64,000 bases of DNA from Terriglobia bacterium (GCA_021324365.1 JAJPJE010000042.1:62001-126000), one strand, 5' to 3'; positions 50,804-60,627 are shown, counted from the stretch's first letter. The notes: generated by a model from the sequence alone, not told the origin. Made by a program: numbers and translations.

Positions 50804-52756
50804 TTACATTACCGGCGGCACGCTGATCCCCATGACTGCAAGCAAGCTGATCAGTTCGCGCCTTGCGATTGCAGCCGTCGCCAGCAGGAAATGCTTCCGG
50901 GCGGGGTCGGCTTCGGTGAGAATGTGATGCCGATGGTAAAAATTGTTGAAAAGCTGCGCCAGTTGAAATGCGTGCTTGGCCGCGTAGGCCGGCTCGGTGG
51001 TGGTGATACATTGCTCGAGGACGGTGGAAGTCTTTGATGCAGCAAGCCAGACTTCCCAGATTTCATTTCCTGTTTCGCCTTCAAGGTACTTGCCGAAATC
51101 GGCGGCTTCGGCCAGCACCTGCTCCGGCGTGAGGCCTGCTTTACGGAAAATGTTCGTGGCTCGAACAACCGCATATTGTGCGTAGGGACCGGTCTCTCCC
51201 TCGAAGCTCAATGCTTCCTTGAAATCGAAGGCGATGACGGAAGTCTTCGTGAACTTCAGCATGAAATAGCGAAGGGCGCCGACGCCAATTTGTGTGGCAA
51301 TTGCGGCGCGTTCGTCATCGGGCAGTTCCGGATGGCGGATATCGACTTCTTTCTGAGCGCTCGAAATGAGACGGTCGATCAGATCGTCGGCTTTGACACC
51401 AAAGCCGCGACGCCCGGACACTTCAATGTAGGGCTTGCCCATCTCATCTTCGGAAAGTGGATAACCCATTTCGCTGGCACAGCGAGGAGTGAGCGCGACC
51501 ATCTCATAAGAAAAGTGCGTGTAATGATCGGCGGCATTGGTGTATCCGAGCGCCCGAAGCGCTTCAACCACCGTGTTCTGCGCCTCTGCCTGGCGAGTAT
51601 CAATGACGTTGTAGATGGCGCTGACGTCGCCAAAGTGGGGATGCTTGGGCTCGCCTTTCATAGCCGAGATCCAGCATTGCACCCCCGTCGGGTAACGATA
51701 GAACTTGCAATAACCGAAGTCGCGGCCGAGCAATCCGAACTTCCACAGGTGATAGGCGATGTCCTTACCGACGTAGCCGACAGTTCCGTTGGAGCGCACG
51801 ATAACCTTTGTGTCGTCGTCCGTCAGTTCGTCAGGCTTTTTATTCAGCGCCGAAGGACGTTTCATTACCCAGCAGCCGGAATTCTTGCCCCCGCTTTCCA
51901 GATAGAGAACGCCCTTTTCTTTCATTTGTCTGAAGGCAAGATCCCAGAAATGGAGGTGCAGAATTTCGCTCTCTCGCGGAAGGAAGTCGTATTCGATCGA
52001 GAGCCGATCCATGGTTTCAAGGTGACGGCGAAGCACCGCAGTGGAGATCAGATCCGCAATCTGAGCGATTTCGTTGTTACCTTCCTCGATCGCGTGCAGA
52101 GTCTCAGCTCGCTTGTCGAGATTCTTCTTGTCTTCTTCGTACCAGGAAGAAGCCGCAGCATACACATCCCAACAAATGTAGTCGAAACGCGGTTGCTGGA
52201 TCAGAGCTTCAATGTCCGCCTTCGTTTTCTTTTCCAATTCTCGGAAGCCAACAACTACGTCCGCGACCTGCACGCCGGTGTTGTCAATGTAGTTCTGAAC
52301 ATCGACGGGGTAGCCGCTGCAGCGCAACAGGCGAACGAACGTGTCTCCGAGGATGGCATTGCGCAGATGTCCGATATGCGCCGCCTTGTTGGGATTGATG
52401 GAACTATGCTCCACCAGAATTTTGCGTCGATCAGCGGCGAGCGAGGGGAATTCGCTTTTGATCAGCGCTAGGGCGGCTTCAGCACGACAAAGCCGAGCGT
52501 TGATATAACCTGCACCAGCGACTTCCAATCGTTCGAAGCCCGGTATCTTGCCGATTCCGGCAACCAGTTCCTCGGCGATCTTGCGAGGAGCCTTCCGGAG
52601 CCGCTTCGCCAGTTCGAACGAGAGCGGCAGGGCATACTCGCCGAATTCCACCTTAGGTGGTTGTTCAATGACGACGGTGGGCAGGTCGAGTCCATACTGC
52701 TCCTGAAGGAACTTGCGAACGCGGTCGATAAGAAGGCGCTGAAAATAGAGGTACAA
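50804..52756 (-). CDS. argS: Arginyl-tRNA synthetase
   Basis: A 650-residue class I synthetase. N-terminal ArgS add-on domain about 1-105; Rossmann domain with H-I-G-H at 127-130; anticodon-binding helical domain from about residue 510. The usual K-M-S-K-S motif is degenerate, as in most ArgS enzymes (S-G-R-R-G-F-G-V-K-A-D-D near 440). The start is a TTG at 52756; no ATG is nearby in frame. Divergent from larC. Confidence 0.95.
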   Translation of the reverse strand: MYLYFQRLLIDRVRKFLQEQYGLDLPTVVIEQPPKVEFGEYALPLSFELAKRLRKAPRKIAEELVAGIGKIPGFERLEVAGAGYINARLCRAEAALALIKSEFPSLAADRRKILVEHSSINPNKAAHIGHLRNAILGDTFVRLLRCSGYPVDVQNYIDNTGVQVADVVVGFRELEKKTKADIEALIQQPRFDYICWDVYAAASSWYEEDKKNLDKRAETLHAIEEGNNEIAQIADLISTAVLRRHLETMDRLSIEYDFLPRESEILHLHFWDLAFRQMKEKGVLYLESGGKNSGCWVMKRPSALNKKPDELTDDDTKVIVRSNGTVGYVGKDIAYHLWKFGLLGRDFGYCKFYRYPTGVQCWISAMKGEPKHPHFGDVSAIYNVIDTRQAEAQNTVVEALRALGYTNAADHYTHFSYEMVALTPRCASEMGYPLSEDEMGKPYIEVSGRRGFGVKADDLIDRLISSAQKEVDIRHPELPDDERAAIATQIGVGALRYFMLKFTKTSVIAFDFKEALSFEGETGPYAQYAVVRATNIFRKAGLTPEQVLAEAADFGKYLEGETGNEIWEVWLAASKTSTVLEQCITTTEPAYAAKHAFQLAQLFNNFYHRHHILTEADPARKHFLLATAAIARRELISLLAVMGISVPPVM

Positions 52757-52916
52757 GCGGCAGAAATCCCCGTAAGCTGCTGAATAAACAAGCGATTATA
52801 GCAGAGTAGAAATGGCGTTCCGGTTTGACGCACTAAGGGCGCTTACCTATGATGGAGCTTTGAAGTGACGGTGAAGCGCTGACTGTGCAGCCTTCCTCTT
52901 CGAAGATTCCAAGTCC

Positions 52917-54251
52917 ATGCGAATCGCTTACCTCGACTGTTTCAGTGGCATCAGTGGCGACATGTTTATGGGCGCTCTGCTCGATGCCGGGGTGTCTCAG
53001 AAGCTGCTTGAGGACGCAGTGGCTGCCCTGAACGTCGGTGCCAGGCTCGAAATCTCCAAAATCAAAAAGGGCGGGCTGGCAGCTACCAAGGCTGATGTCT
53101 GGGTGGCGGGCGAAAAGGATCAACCCCTGGAACAGTACTGGGCAGAGCACGGGCAAGTCCCCGGCCATGCTCGCGGGCATCATGGTCATGATCATGTCCG
53201 TAGCCGTGATCATGACCACGAGCACGATATCGCTGAACAGGAATGTTCGCATCATGTGAGCCATCACCATGAGCATGTCCACGGCCGCGGGCTCAAAGAG
53301 ATTCGGCAGATCATCAGTTCCGCGACGATCAGCGCTGCAGCTAAAAAAACGGCCGTTGCGATTTTCGAGAATCTGGGTGCGGCTGAAGCCAAGGTGCACA
53401 ATACAGCTATCGAGAGCATTCATTTTCACGAGGTCGGTGCGGTGGATGCAATGGTCGATATCGTGTGTGCGGCGGTAGGATCCGAAGCACTCGGAGTTGA
53501 CGAGTGGGTTTGTTCGCCGCTGAACGTCGGCGGTGGGACCGTAAAGTGCGCGCATGGGATTCTGCCGGTGCCTCCCCCGGCGGTGGTGGAATTGCTAAAA
53601 GGAATTCCGACGTACTCGTCAGGCATTCAGAAGGAACTGGTTACACCTACGGGCGCGGCGATCGTGAAGACACTTGCAGTGCAGTTCGGATCGTTTCCAG
53701 CCATGAGAGTGAACACATCCGCGTACGGCGCAGGCAGCCGCGATTTGCCCAGCCAGCCAAATGTCCTTCGATTGGTTGTCGGCGAGAGTTCGGCGTCGGC
53801 GGGAGTTACTCCGGAGATTATTTCAGTGATTGAGGCGAATCTCGACGATCTGAACCCGCAGGTGTTCGGTTACGTAATGGATCGGCTGTTCGCGGCGGAT
53901 GCGCTCGATGTTTTCGGTACACCAGTGCAGATGAAGAAGGGCCGTCCTGGAATGGTGCTTACCGTGCTCGCGCGTCCAGAGCAAGCGCCGGAGATGTCGA
54001 AGATCATCTTCTCCGAAACGACAACCCTCGGCGTGCGCATGCGTGACGAACGCCGCCAGGTATTGCAGAGGCGTTCGACAGCCGTGCAGACGCAGTGGGG
54101 CGAGGTGCGCATGAAAATCGCGAACCTGAACGGATCGGTAACGAACTATGCGCCCGAGTATGAAGATTGCCGGCGAATCGCCGAAGAGAAAGGCGTCCCG
54201 CTCAAGAGCGTGATGCAGGAAGCCATACGGCTGTACCTCCAGAATGGATAA
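52917..54251 (+). CDS. larC: Nickel pincer cofactor biosynthesis protein LarC
   Basis: A 444-residue enzyme of the LarC (DUF111) family that inserts nickel into the pincer cofactor of lactate racemase-type enzymes. The N-terminal I-A-Y-L-D-C-F-S-G-I-S-G-D-M is diagnostic. A His/Asp-rich loop at about 82-122 has over a dozen His and probably binds nickel. In some species larC is split and read by frameshift; here it is one intact frame. It overlaps metG by eight bases. No larA, larB or larE appears in the window. Confidence 0.93.
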   Translation: MRIAYLDCFSGISGDMFMGALLDAGVSQKLLEDAVAALNVGARLEISKIKKGGLAATKADVWVAGEKDQPLEQYWAEHGQVPGHARGHHGHDHVRSRDHDHEHDIAEQECSHHVSHHHEHVHGRGLKEIRQIISSATISAAAKKTAVAIFENLGAAEAKVHNTAIESIHFHEVGAVDAMVDIVCAAVGSEALGVDEWVCSPLNVGGGTVKCAHGILPVPPPAVVELLKGIPTYSSGIQKELVTPTGAAIVKTLAVQFGSFPAMRVNTSAYGAGSRDLPSQPNVLRLVVGESSASAGVTPEIISVIEANLDDLNPQVFGYVMDRLFAADALDVFGTPVQMKKGRPGMVLTVLARPEQAPEMSKIIFSETTTLGVRMRDERRQVLQRRSTAVQTQWGEVRMKIANLNGSVTNYAPEYEDCRRIAEEKGVPLKSVMQEAIRLYLQNG

Positions 54252-56262
54252 AAAGTTCTACATCACCACTCCCATCTATTACGTGAACGCGCGACCGCAT
54301 ATCGGGCATGCGTACACCACGATCACCTGCGACACGATTGCTCGACGCCATCGTATGCTGGGCGATGACACATATTTCCTCACCGGCACGGACGAGCACG
54401 GAATCAAGATCGAGCGCGCTGCGACGGCGCAGGGAATTACGCCGAAGCAGTTGGCGGATGATGTTTCGGCTGCGTTCCGCGGTCTGTGGGACCGCATGGG
54501 AATTACCTACGACCAGTTCATACGCACCACGGATGATTGTCACAAACTCGGAGTTCAAGAGTTGTTCCGGGTACTGCAGAAAAACGGCTACATATATAAG
54601 GATTCATACACCGGACAGTATTGCGTTTACGACGAAATGTTCGTGGAGGCTGCGCCAGGAGCCCCATGTCCGGAATGCGGTCGTCCCACTGAGACGATCA
54701 GCGAAGAAAACTACTTCTTCAAGCTCTCGGCCTTTGAAGACAAGTTGCTGAAGCTCTACGCCGAAAACCCGGATTTTATCCGCCCGGAAACGCGTCGCAA
54801 CGAGGTGATTTCGTTTGTGCGTAGCGGCCTGCGCGATCTCTCCATCAGTCGCAGCACGTTTAAATGGGGCATACCGGTTCCTGGTGATCCGAAGCACGTG
54901 ATTTACGTATGGTTGGATGCCCTCAGCAATTACATTACGGCGCTCGGTTATGGCCAGAAAGACCACGCGAAGTTCGATCGCTACTGGCCTGCGGATGTGC
55001 ACATGATCGGCAAAGAGATCGTGCGCTTCCATTGCGTCTACTGGCCGGCGTTTCTGATGGCAGCGGGAATTCCGCTGCCCAAGGGAATTGTCGCGCACGG
55101 GTGGTTACTGTTTGAGCAGAGCAAGATGTCGAAATCGCGCGGGAATATTGTGCGGGCGGAGACGATTCTCGACGTGCTCGGTGCCGATGCATTACGTTAT
55201 TTTCTGCTGCGGGAAGTCGCTTTCGGACAGGACGGATCGTTTTCTTTCGACGCGTTGGTTCAACGGTACAACTCCGATCTGGCTAATGATCTTGGGAATC
55301 TTGCGAGCAGAACTCTAACCATGATCGGGCGGTATTTCGGCGAGCAGGTGCCAGATGGGGCGGCGGGGAAGAATGCCGCGGATGAAGCAGTCGCGGGATT
55401 GGCACGCACAACGATCAGCGACTTCGATACGCACTTCGAGCAGTTTCAGTTCTCTCGTGCGCTGGAATCCGCATGGGCACTCGTAGGCGCGGTAAACAAG
55501 TATCTGGTCGAAAATGAGCCTTGGGTGGTTGCCGAGAAAAACGATGATGCTGCCCGCTCCCGCCTGGGAGCGATTCTCTACACAGCGGCGGAAGCTCTGC
55601 GTTTGGTAACCGCTCTTATCCATCCAGTTATTCCGGATTCGACAGCGAGGATTTGGACGCAACTCGGATTGCATGACATTCGCAAGTGCCGTCCCACGGA
55701 TTTGCAATGGGGACGACTGAAGCCTGGAACGAAGCTGGGCAAAGTAGAACCCGTATTTCCACGCGCCGATAAGAGCGCGATTGAAAGGATGCAACACTTG
55801 GAAGAGAAGGATCGGCCGGGAACGCCGGCCGCGGAACCGAAGCAGGAGCCTGCAGGAACTGGAGCGCAGGCAGGTCAGCCGGCAACACAAGCAGTTGCCT
55901 CGGGCGTTCAGGCCTCAGACAATGACCAGAAGATAGCGATCGACGACTTCCTGAAGATCGATCTACGTGTGGCGCAGATCAAAGTTGCCGAACCTGTTAA
56001 AGGAGCGGACAAACTGCTGCGCCTTGAAGTTGATCTTGGTTACGAGCAGCGGCAGATACTTGCAGGCATCGCCAAGTACTACGATCCGCAATCACTGATC
56101 GGAAGGAAGATCGTAATTGTGGCTAATCTCGCGCCTCGCAAGATGCGCGGACTTGAATCGAATGGCATGTTGCTCGCAGCGTCATTGCCGAGTGATGAGA
56201 ACGGAAAGCCGGTACTGGCCAGTTTTCTGGAAGATGTGCCGCTCGGAGCAAAACTCAAATGA
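54244..56262 (+). CDS. metG: Methionyl-tRNA synthetase with C-terminal tRNA-binding domain
   Basis: A 672-residue class I synthetase. H-I-G-H at 19-22, K-M-S-K-S at 294-298, and one C-x2-C zinc knuckle (C-P-E-C near 139-142). Linker rich in Ala/Gln/Pro about 520-560, then the Trbp111-like tRNA-binding domain from 565, starting I-D-D-F-L-K-I-D-L-R-V-A-Q-I, which gives dimerisation and tRNA affinity. The ATG lies inside the end of larC. Confidence 0.97.
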   Translation: MDKKFYITTPIYYVNARPHIGHAYTTITCDTIARRHRMLGDDTYFLTGTDEHGIKIERAATAQGITPKQLADDVSAAFRGLWDRMGITYDQFIRTTDDCHKLGVQELFRVLQKNGYIYKDSYTGQYCVYDEMFVEAAPGAPCPECGRPTETISEENYFFKLSAFEDKLLKLYAENPDFIRPETRRNEVISFVRSGLRDLSISRSTFKWGIPVPGDPKHVIYVWLDALSNYITALGYGQKDHAKFDRYWPADVHMIGKEIVRFHCVYWPAFLMAAGIPLPKGIVAHGWLLFEQSKMSKSRGNIVRAETILDVLGADALRYFLLREVAFGQDGSFSFDALVQRYNSDLANDLGNLASRTLTMIGRYFGEQVPDGAAGKNAADEAVAGLARTTISDFDTHFEQFQFSRALESAWALVGAVNKYLVENEPWVVAEKNDDAARSRLGAILYTAAEALRLVTALIHPVIPDSTARIWTQLGLHDIRKCRPTDLQWGRLKPGTKLGKVEPVFPRADKSAIERMQHLEEKDRPGTPAAEPKQEPAGTGAQAGQPATQAVASGVQASDNDQKIAIDDFLKIDLRVAQIKVAEPVKGADKLLRLEVDLGYEQRQILAGIAKYYDPQSLIGRKIVIVANLAPRKMRGLESNGMLLAASLPSDENGKPVLASFLEDVPLGAKLK

Positions 56263-56335
56263 CTAGTTAGGGGCTAGTGGTGAGTGGCTGGAACAGACTA
56301 ACCACTAATTACCGACTACTAGCCACGGTCTTTCC
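56263..56335. repeat. Stuttering imperfect inverted repeat between metG and tatD-type gene
   Basis: Built of CTAGTGGT/GAGTGGC units on the left and ACCACTAATTACC/ACTACTAGCCAC on the right; GGCTAGT and ACTAGCC form a perfect 7-bp arm with others inside. A related phrase (GTGGCAGTGGTTAATGGTGAG) follows the polyprenyl synthase gene. Confidence 0.5.
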
Positions 56336-57151
56336 ATGTACATCGATTCCCATTGCCATCTTGAGGGGCCGAAGTTCGCGCAGGATCGCGACGAAGTCAT
56401 TCGTCGCGCGCAGCAGGCCGGTGTGGAAGCTGTGCTGGCGATTGGAAATGGTGACGGTCCCGACGAAGTTGACTGCGCGATCCGCCTGGCGGAATCGAAT
56501 CGATCCAAAGTAAAGGTTTACGCCAGCTTGGGAGTTCATCCGCATGAGGCACGGCTCGTCAAGAACAAGCATTATGACCGGATGCAAGAACTGGCGAGTA
56601 ATCCCAATGTGATTGCATGGGGTGAGATCGGCCTCGATTACTACTATGACCATTCGCCTTGCGACACACAGAAAGAAGTCTTCATACGGCAGATGGAACT
56701 GGCGCGGGTTGCCAAGTTGCCCATCATCATTCATTGCCGTCCGTCGCAAAGCTCCGACGATGCTTGGCAGGACTGCCTTGCGCTGATCCGCGAACACTGG
56801 ATTTCCAGTGGCATAGGTGGCGTGCTTCACTGCTTTACCGGCGAGAAGCACCACGCAACTGCAGCACTCGACATGGGGTTTGTGATCTCCTTTGCGGGGA
56901 ACGTTACCTATCCCAAAGCGCAAAACATTCGCGACGCGGCAGCAATGGTCCCCGCAGATCGATTCTTCATTGAAACCGACTCACCCTACCTGGCTCCGGT
57001 CCCGCATCGAGGAAAACGCAATGAGCCGGCATTTGTAACCGAAACCGCACGCGTAATTGCTCCGTTGCGTGGCTTATCCGGAGAAGACGTCGGGCGGCAG
57101 AGCGCGGAGAATTTTCGGAGGTTTTTCGGCTTGCGAAATACGGTTAGTTAA
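56336..57151 (+). CDS. TatD-family metal-dependent DNase
   Basis: A 271-residue TIM-barrel hydrolase. Metal ligands D4-S-H6-C-H8, Glu in W-G-E-I-G-L-D-Y, His in I-I-H-C-R and L-H-C-F-T-G, and final Asp in E-T-D-S-P-Y-L. The family contains 3'-5' DNA exonucleases and D-tyrosyl-tRNA-related deacylases. In many genomes it follows metG, as here (73-base gap). Confidence 0.93.
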   Translation: MYIDSHCHLEGPKFAQDRDEVIRRAQQAGVEAVLAIGNGDGPDEVDCAIRLAESNRSKVKVYASLGVHPHEARLVKNKHYDRMQELASNPNVIAWGEIGLDYYYDHSPCDTQKEVFIRQMELARVAKLPIIIHCRPSQSSDDAWQDCLALIREHWISSGIGGVLHCFTGEKHHATAALDMGFVISFAGNVTYPKAQNIRDAAAMVPADRFFIETDSPYLAPVPHRGKRNEPAFVTETARVIAPLRGLSGEDVGRQSAENFRRFFGLRNTVS

Positions 57152-57180
57152 AACGGTTCCATAGCGTAAACTAAACGGTT

Positions 57181-57678
57181 ATGCCCGAGAACACCTTCGA
57201 CATCGTCAGTAAAATCGATCTACAGGAAGTGAGCAACGCGATTCAGCAGGCGCTCAAAGAGATCCAGACGCGTTTCGATCTGAAAGGTACCCATTCGGAC
57301 GTAAAACTCGAGGGCAAAGATGCCATCATGCTTGCTTCTTCGGACGATTACAAGCTGAAGGCCGTAAATGACATACTGCAGGGCAAATTGGTCAAGCGTG
57401 GGGTTCCGCTGAAAGGGTTGTCCTACGGCGCAATCGAACCGGCGGCCGGCAGCACCGTGCGCCAGAAGATCACGTTGCAGCAGGGCATTCCTGTGGAGAA
57501 GGCCCGCGATATTGTAAAGACGATCAAGGACTCAAAGAAGAAGGTCCAGGCTTCCATCCAGGGCGATGTGGTGCGCGTGAGCGGCAAAGATCGCGACACG
57601 CTGCAGGAAGTGATCGCGCTACTTCGACAGAGGGATTTCGGAATTGATATGCAGTTCACGAACTATCGTTCGACTTAG
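57181..57678 (+). CDS. yajQ: YajQ-family nucleotide-binding protein
   Basis: A 165-residue protein with the two-ferredoxin-like YajQ fold: F-D-I-V-S-K-I-D-L-Q-E-V-x-N-A start, R-F-D-L-K-G-T near 36, G-I-x-x-E-x-A-R-D-I-V-K-x-I-K near 105 and V-R-V-S-G-K-x-R-D-x-L-Q near 140. Some members bind cyclic di-GMP or GTP. Length is normal. It overlaps the upstream end of the next frame but not its probable start. Confidence 0.95.
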   Translation: MPENTFDIVSKIDLQEVSNAIQQALKEIQTRFDLKGTHSDVKLEGKDAIMLASSDDYKLKAVNDILQGKLVKRGVPLKGLSYGAIEPAAGSTVRQKITLQQGIPVEKARDIVKTIKDSKKKVQASIQGDVVRVSGKDRDTLQEVIALLRQRDFGIDMQFTNYRST

Positions 57679-57715
57679 TGAGGCAACACGCATCGGGGTG
57701 CGGGAAGGCGAGTGT

Positions 57716-58705
57716 TTGGCGACTTCAGCGACAAGTAGCGCTAAAGAAGTTTTTGATCTGCTGCGCGACGATCTTCAGGCGATCGAACGCGAGTTCGGCA
57801 AGGAAACCTTGTCCGATGTTCGCGTGATCACGGAGATAGGGGAGTATCTGCGCGCCGGCGGCGGAAAACGATTGCGCCCAGCCTTACTTCTGCTTTCCGC
57901 GAAGCTGTTCGGCTGCCACGGATCGACACCCATTCGGCTTGGGGTAGTCGTCGAGATTATTCATACCGCCACATTGGTGCACGATGACATCATCGACGAA
58001 GCGGATACGCGCCGTGGACGCGCCGCTGCGAATACCAGGTGGGGCAATTCCAAATGCGTACTGGCGGGTGACTGGTTGTACATGCAATCGTTCAAGATTG
58101 CTGTCCAGGAGCGCAATTTCCGCATTCTCGATGTGCTCACCGATTTAACACAGCAGATGGTCGAAGGCGAACTGCTGCAGATCGAGAAATTGGGCAAGAC
58201 GATCTCCGAAAAAGAGCACCTCGATCTGATCTATCGAAAAACCGCCTGCCTGTTTTCCGTCTGCATGCGACTGGGCGGGATCGTTGGCGGCGCTACGCCC
58301 GAGCAGGAGGAAGCAGTCTCTTCGTACGGGCGCAATCTGGGAATGGCCTTCCAGATAGTAGATGATGTGCTTGATCTCACTGCATCGGAAGATGTACTGG
58401 GTAAGCCGGTGGCAAGCGATCTACGGGAAGGCAAAGCGACACTCGCGGTGATCCATGCACTCGACCGTTGCACGGGCGCTGAACGCAAGCAGATAGAAAA
58501 AGTTCTGCAGGATCGGGCATTCAACGGGGTTACTCACCGGCACGTTCTCGACATATTGGAGCATTACGGGTCGCTTGATGCTGCCATGAGTCAGGCTGCT
58601 GATTATGCGGCTGCTGCGAGGAAAGCTATCTGCATTTTTCCTGACTCCGAATACAAGCGCGCCCTTCTGTGGGCTCCGGATTTCGTCGTAGCAAGAAATT
58701 CGTAG
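57716..58705 (+). CDS. Polyprenyl diphosphate synthase (IspB/octaprenyl type)
   Basis: About 329 residues. Both aspartate-rich motifs are present: D-D-I-I-D (H-D-D-I-I-D-E-A-D-T-R-R-G) and D-D-V-L-D, with G-G-G-K-R-L-R-P for substrate binding. It elongates farnesyl diphosphate with isopentenyl units for quinone tails. Residue size before the first D-D-x-x-D fits long-chain products. Start uncertain: TTG at 57716 has GGAAGG seven bases before; GTG 57698 and TTG 57644 also lie in frame. Confidence 0.92.
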   Translation: MATSATSSAKEVFDLLRDDLQAIEREFGKETLSDVRVITEIGEYLRAGGGKRLRPALLLLSAKLFGCHGSTPIRLGVVVEIIHTATLVHDDIIDEADTRRGRAAANTRWGNSKCVLAGDWLYMQSFKIAVQERNFRILDVLTDLTQQMVEGELLQIEKLGKTISEKEHLDLIYRKTACLFSVCMRLGGIVGGATPEQEEAVSSYGRNLGMAFQIVDDVLDLTASEDVLGKPVASDLREGKATLAVIHALDRCTGAERKQIEKVLQDRAFNGVTHRHVLDILEHYGSLDAAMSQAADYAAAARKAICIFPDSEYKRALLWAPDFVVARNS

Positions 58706-58743
58706 AAACCAGTGAATAAGTGGCAGTGGTTAATGGTGAGTCT

Positions 58744-58778
58744 CCCACCCACGATCCAAATGAAGGATGGAGGGTGGG
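58744..58778. terminator. Stem-loop between convergent genes
   Basis: CCCACCC (58744-58750) pairs with GGGTGGG (58772-58778), and ATCC with GGAT inside, with a 3 x 3 internal loop. It lies between the polyprenyl synthase (plus) and DUF885 (minus) genes. No T-run. Confidence 0.5.
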
Positions 58779-58794
58779 GTCCCCGAACGGTTCT

Positions 58795-60627
58795 TTACGA
58801 GTGCTTTGCCGCGGTCTCTGCAACATTTGTCGGATGGAGCGTCTGCGGAATGAAGTCATCCATCACGGCTTTGCGCAGTAAGTTCGGCGGAAGCAAGCCT
58901 TGAGCAAGGATGAAATCGTGGAACTTCTTCTGATTGAAGTTCGTCCCGAGTTTCTTCTCCGTTTCTTGCCGTAATTCTTCCAGCCGCGTATATCCGTAGA
59001 AGTAGGCTGTGGCTTGTCCCGGCGCCCAGAACATGTAACGCTCGACCTCGGAATTCGCCATCGCCGTCGACGTTACGACATCGTTAGTGAGAATCTTCCG
59101 CGCTTGATCGGGCGTCAGTTTGCCTTCCTGAAGTTCCGGATCGATGAACGCGCGGGCAGCGCGCAGCAGCCTGAAGTCCAGCGAGATGAGCTGGCCATCA
59201 GGGGGCATGTAGGGCAACGTGATAGCTTCGGCATAAAGTCCCCAGCCTTCCACGTTCACGCTATTGAATGCGAACACAGCTCGCGCAGCAGAAATACCGT
59301 GTTCGATCATTGCATCGAACTGTAGCTCATGTCCTGGGCGGCCTTCGTGCGCCTCAAGCGTCCAGGAGGCGGCGGCGTAGGTGAAGTCATCAAACTTCTG
59401 CGTCTCTCCTGCCTTATTGCCTGGGATGGAGAGGGGAAGCACGAATTCGCCAGATTCGCCATGGTTATTCAGCAGGCGCGGCGGATGCATGTTTGGGGCA
59501 GGAGTGGATGCTGCTTCCGCAGCACTTGCCAGACGGATGCGCATCGGGCGGTCCGGCAGAGTCACCAACTGTTGTTTGCGGATTATGTCTTCAATCTCGG
59601 CGATCCGCTTTTCGTAGTTCGGCAGAATCGAGGGACCTGTCCACTGATCCTTCTTCAACTGGCGAATGACATCACGATAGTCGGTTAGGTTCCAACCATG
59701 CTGTTTCGCGACCACTGGCGCCAGTTCTTGCATCTGCTTCTGTAACTGGTCGAAGGAGGCGTGCGCCATTTGGGCGAGTTGCGCCGGTGGGATATCGATA
59801 CCGACCTGTTCCAGCTGAAAAGCATATTCTTCGGGCGGCAAACGGAAATCGGCGCGCGCCTTGGGAAGAACCTCTCTGGTGACGAACTCGTTGTACCCCG
59901 TCATCTGCTCTTTAAGCTTGGCATAGGCCTCTTCATAGCCTTGCAGGTGGTACTTTTCGAAGAGCTTGCCAATGCCATCTATATAAGTGCTGCTGGTAGC
60001 AAGATCCTTCTCGACTTCACCCTTGTACGGACCGATCAGCCCGGGCGTGTTTAGCTTCTCCCGTATCGTAGCTTCTTCGAGGTCCACTGCCGGTTTGAAG
60101 CCCGGCTCCATGCCGGCATACTTCTTCAGGCGAACTACTGCGGCCGGATAGCGGCTCGGCTCCACCTGGTCGTCGAGCAACGCGCGAATCCCAAAAAACA
60201 GGCGGCGGCTGAGATTGCTGTAAGGGATGTCGTATTTGTCGCTAAGTTCAGTCTCTTTAATAGAGTCCTTACCCGCCTTAATAAGGATGTGGAGGTCCTG
60301 CACCACCAGAGGATCTTTCTCCCTGTCAAGCTTGGCTTCCAGTTGTTGTACAGCCGGTGTCAGAGCCCTCCGCGCGCGCTCGTTTGCGCCAGGGCTGAAG
60401 TCGGAGATCTTGTCGTCAAGTCCATCAATACCGATCTGCCCGGCGCCCTCGGGAGAAAGTTCCGCGATTACCTTGAGCAGGATTTGCGCGTTTCCATCGC
60501 TGCGCTTCACCCATTCGGGATTGTTGTGCTTCGTAGCTGGAGTGTTGTGCGATTGGGCTGTCATGGATACAGGTAGAGACCACACGGCGAAAGCAAAGGC
60601 CGCTGCCAACGTTGCTATTTTATTCAT
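58795..60627 (-). CDS. Exported DUF885 protein (putative metallopeptidase)
   Basis: 610 residues from the ATG at 60627 (GGGGA upstream; the frame opens at 60666). Signal peptide N-K-I-A-T-L-A-A-A-F-A-F-A-V-W-S-L. DUF885 helical domain with the zinc-peptidase-like H-E-G-R-P-G-H-E-L-Q-F (about 445) and a later E-G-W-G-L-Y-A-E, resembling an M32/M2-like H-x-x-x-H plus E arrangement. Many Acidobacteria have numerous copies. Probably a periplasmic dipeptidase or carboxypeptidase. Confidence 0.88.
   Translation of the reverse strand: MNKIATLAAAFAFAVWSLPVSMTAQSHNTPATKHNNPEWVKRSDGNAQILLKVIAELSPEGAGQIGIDGLDDKISDFSPGANERARRALTPAVQQLEAKLDREKDPLVVQDLHILIKAGKDSIKETELSDKYDIPYSNLSRRLFFGIRALLDDQVEPSRYPAAVVRLKKYAGMEPGFKPAVDLEEATIREKLNTPGLIGPYKGEVEKDLATSSTYIDGIGKLFEKYHLQGYEEAYAKLKEQMTGYNEFVTREVLPKARADFRLPPEEYAFQLEQVGIDIPPAQLAQMAHASFDQLQKQMQELAPVVAKQHGWNLTDYRDVIRQLKKDQWTGPSILPNYEKRIAEIEDIIRKQQLVTLPDRPMRIRLASAAEAASTPAPNMHPPRLLNNHGESGEFVLPLSIPGNKAGETQKFDDFTYAAASWTLEAHEGRPGHELQFDAMIEHGISAARAVFAFNSVNVEGWGLYAEAITLPYMPPDGQLISLDFRLLRAARAFIDPELQEGKLTPDQARKILTNDVVTSTAMANSEVERYMFWAPGQATAYFYGYTRLEELRQETEKKLGTNFNQKKFHDFILAQGLLPPNLLRKAVMDDFIPQTLHPTNVAETAAKHS

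Noticed and set aside
50736-51011. N-terminal extension of the small exported protein into argS
   Set aside because: The extension overlaps argS and is low-complexity; a GGAGG and a signal peptide mark the start at 50735.
52833-53555. Long minus-strand frame opposite larC
   Set aside because: It lies wholly over the well-supported larC gene; its protein has no recognisable domain and is a shadow of the His-rich coding sequence.
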